Assembly (NCBI GenBank): GCA_036563665.1
Contig: DATCLY010000045.1
Span: forward strand, 1-64,000
DNA: 64,000 nucleotides
DNA from: FEN-1219 sp036563665
Lineage (GTDB): Bacteria > Pseudomonadota > Gammaproteobacteria > Steroidobacterales > Rariloculaceae
Direction of reading: 5' to 3'
Numbering within the stretch: the stretch's first letter is position 1; the number at the start of each line of letters is the position of its first letter. The notes beneath the pieces are model-generated. The model was given only the letters and a program-made list of their open reading frames with translations, searched no databases and was not told the DNA's origin. A program made the translations under genes and the position numbers. Below are positions 63,457 through 64,000 of the stretch, in pieces.

Positions 63457-64000
63457 GACACCTGCCCTCCGTCGCGGTTCTCCACGAGGCGGATGAAGAG
63501 CTCCTCGAGCCGGTTGGTCTTGGTGCGCATGCTCGAGACGTGCAACGACTGGGCCGAAAGCTCCTCGAACACCCGGTTCAACCCCTGCCCCTTGGCCACC
63601 TCGATCTCGATCTCGTGCTCGTTGCGCAGCCGCACGGGGTAGCCGTCGAGCACGGGCGCCTCCTGCACGGGGTCGCGGAGCGTCAGCACGAAGGCCTCGC
63701 GCTGGAGCTTGTTGATCACGTTGACCATGGTGTCGTTCTCGATGATCCGGCCCTCGTCGATGATGGCGATGTTGCGGCAGAGGCTCTCCGCCTCCTCGAG
63801 ATAGTGGGTGGTGAGGATGATGGTCACGCCGGAGGCGTTGATCTCCCGCATGAAGTCCCACATGGAGCGGCGGATCTCGATGTCCACGCCGGCCGTCGGC
63901 TCGTCGAGGATCAGCAGCCGCGGCTCGTGCACGAGGGCGCGGGCGATCATGAGCCGCCGCTTCATGCCGCCGGAGAGCGACCGGGCCACGTCGTTGCGCC
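63453..64000 (-). CDS. yadG: ABC transporter ATP-binding protein (YadG-like), 5' partial
   Basis: The C-terminal 181 residues of an ABC ATPase, cut by the right edge of the window; the frame is still open at base 64000. The signature LSGGMKRRLMIARAL and Walker B LLILDEPTAGVD are present, as is the H-loop region ILTTHYLEEAESL; Walker A is outside. It drives the permease encoded next. The GTG at 63989 is inside the conserved domain and is not the true start. Confidence 0.9.
   Translation of the reverse strand, partial: RNDVARSLSGGMKRRLMIARALVHEPRLLILDEPTAGVDIEIRRSMWDFMREINASGVTIILTTHYLEEAESLCRNIAIIDEGRIIENDTMVNVINKLQREAFVLTLRDPVQEAPVLDGYPVRLRNEHEIEIEVAKGQGLNRVFEELSAQSLHVSSMRTKTNRLEELFIRLVENRDGGQVS

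Overview
This is a high-GC bacterial window with dense, mostly complete genes (about 58 protein-coding genes, two of them cut by the window edges). No rRNA, tRNA, CRISPR array or transposase gene was recognised.

Positions 1-9830 and 10161-64000 read like two different backgrounds. The left part carries a CBS-domain protein with a GCS2-like ligase domain, a GIDE-domain membrane protein, an AgmX/PglI-type secreted protein, beta-oxidation helpers (TesB, an enoyl-CoA hydratase/isomerase), a formaldehyde-dehydrogenase-like zinc enzyme, and a three-gene translationally coupled operon for a 2-oxoacid:ferredoxin oxidoreductase with its own FAD/Fe-S reductase. Several of these families are typical of Myxococcota-like deltaproteobacteria. 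The right part looks gammaproteobacterial (Steroidobacterales/Nevskiales-like by gene content): CTGT-N8-ACAG SOS box, glnK-amtB, msrPQ, pspF/pspABC, class I gshA, gspAB, FadE. The 330-base gap 9831-10160 is either a transfer boundary or an assembly join.

Region by region on the right: 10.1-12.9 kb, two tandem secreted TPR proteins ending in TonB-like domains; 13-17.3 kb, an alcohol dehydrogenase, a LexA-boxed radical SAM protein and a CpxRA-like two-component system; 17.3-20.8 kb, ammonium uptake (amtB-glnK) divergent from periplasmic methionine sulfoxide repair (msrPQ); 20.8-24.1 kb, an SH3/coiled-coil membrane protein, a degenerate GGDEF-EAL protein and a small unknown protein.

24.2-26.7 kb is the most interesting stretch. 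A PAS-PAS-sigma54 activator is divergent from a tiny exported protein. The spacer has three tandem ACG-N6-CGT palindromes upstream of a near-perfect -24/-12 promoter. A structured RNA with CsrA-type GGA motifs and a U-tract ends the region.

26.7-38.8 kb: pyrC, an M16 protease, a Gld-like ABC operon with DUF4340, ilvA and an unknown gene pair. 39-47.7 kb: an SLC13/RCK permease, a quinone reductase, a ferredoxin-reductase-like flavoprotein, a coupled pair of membrane-anchored unknowns and gshA. 47.7-52.4 kb: a bactofilin, an alpha/beta hydrolase and an active-looking GGDEF-EAL protein. 52.5-56 kb: a five-gene phage-shock operon divergent from pspF. 56-64 kb: mdh, fadE, a lipoprotein, gspA-gspB and a YadGH-like ABC exporter cut by the right edge.
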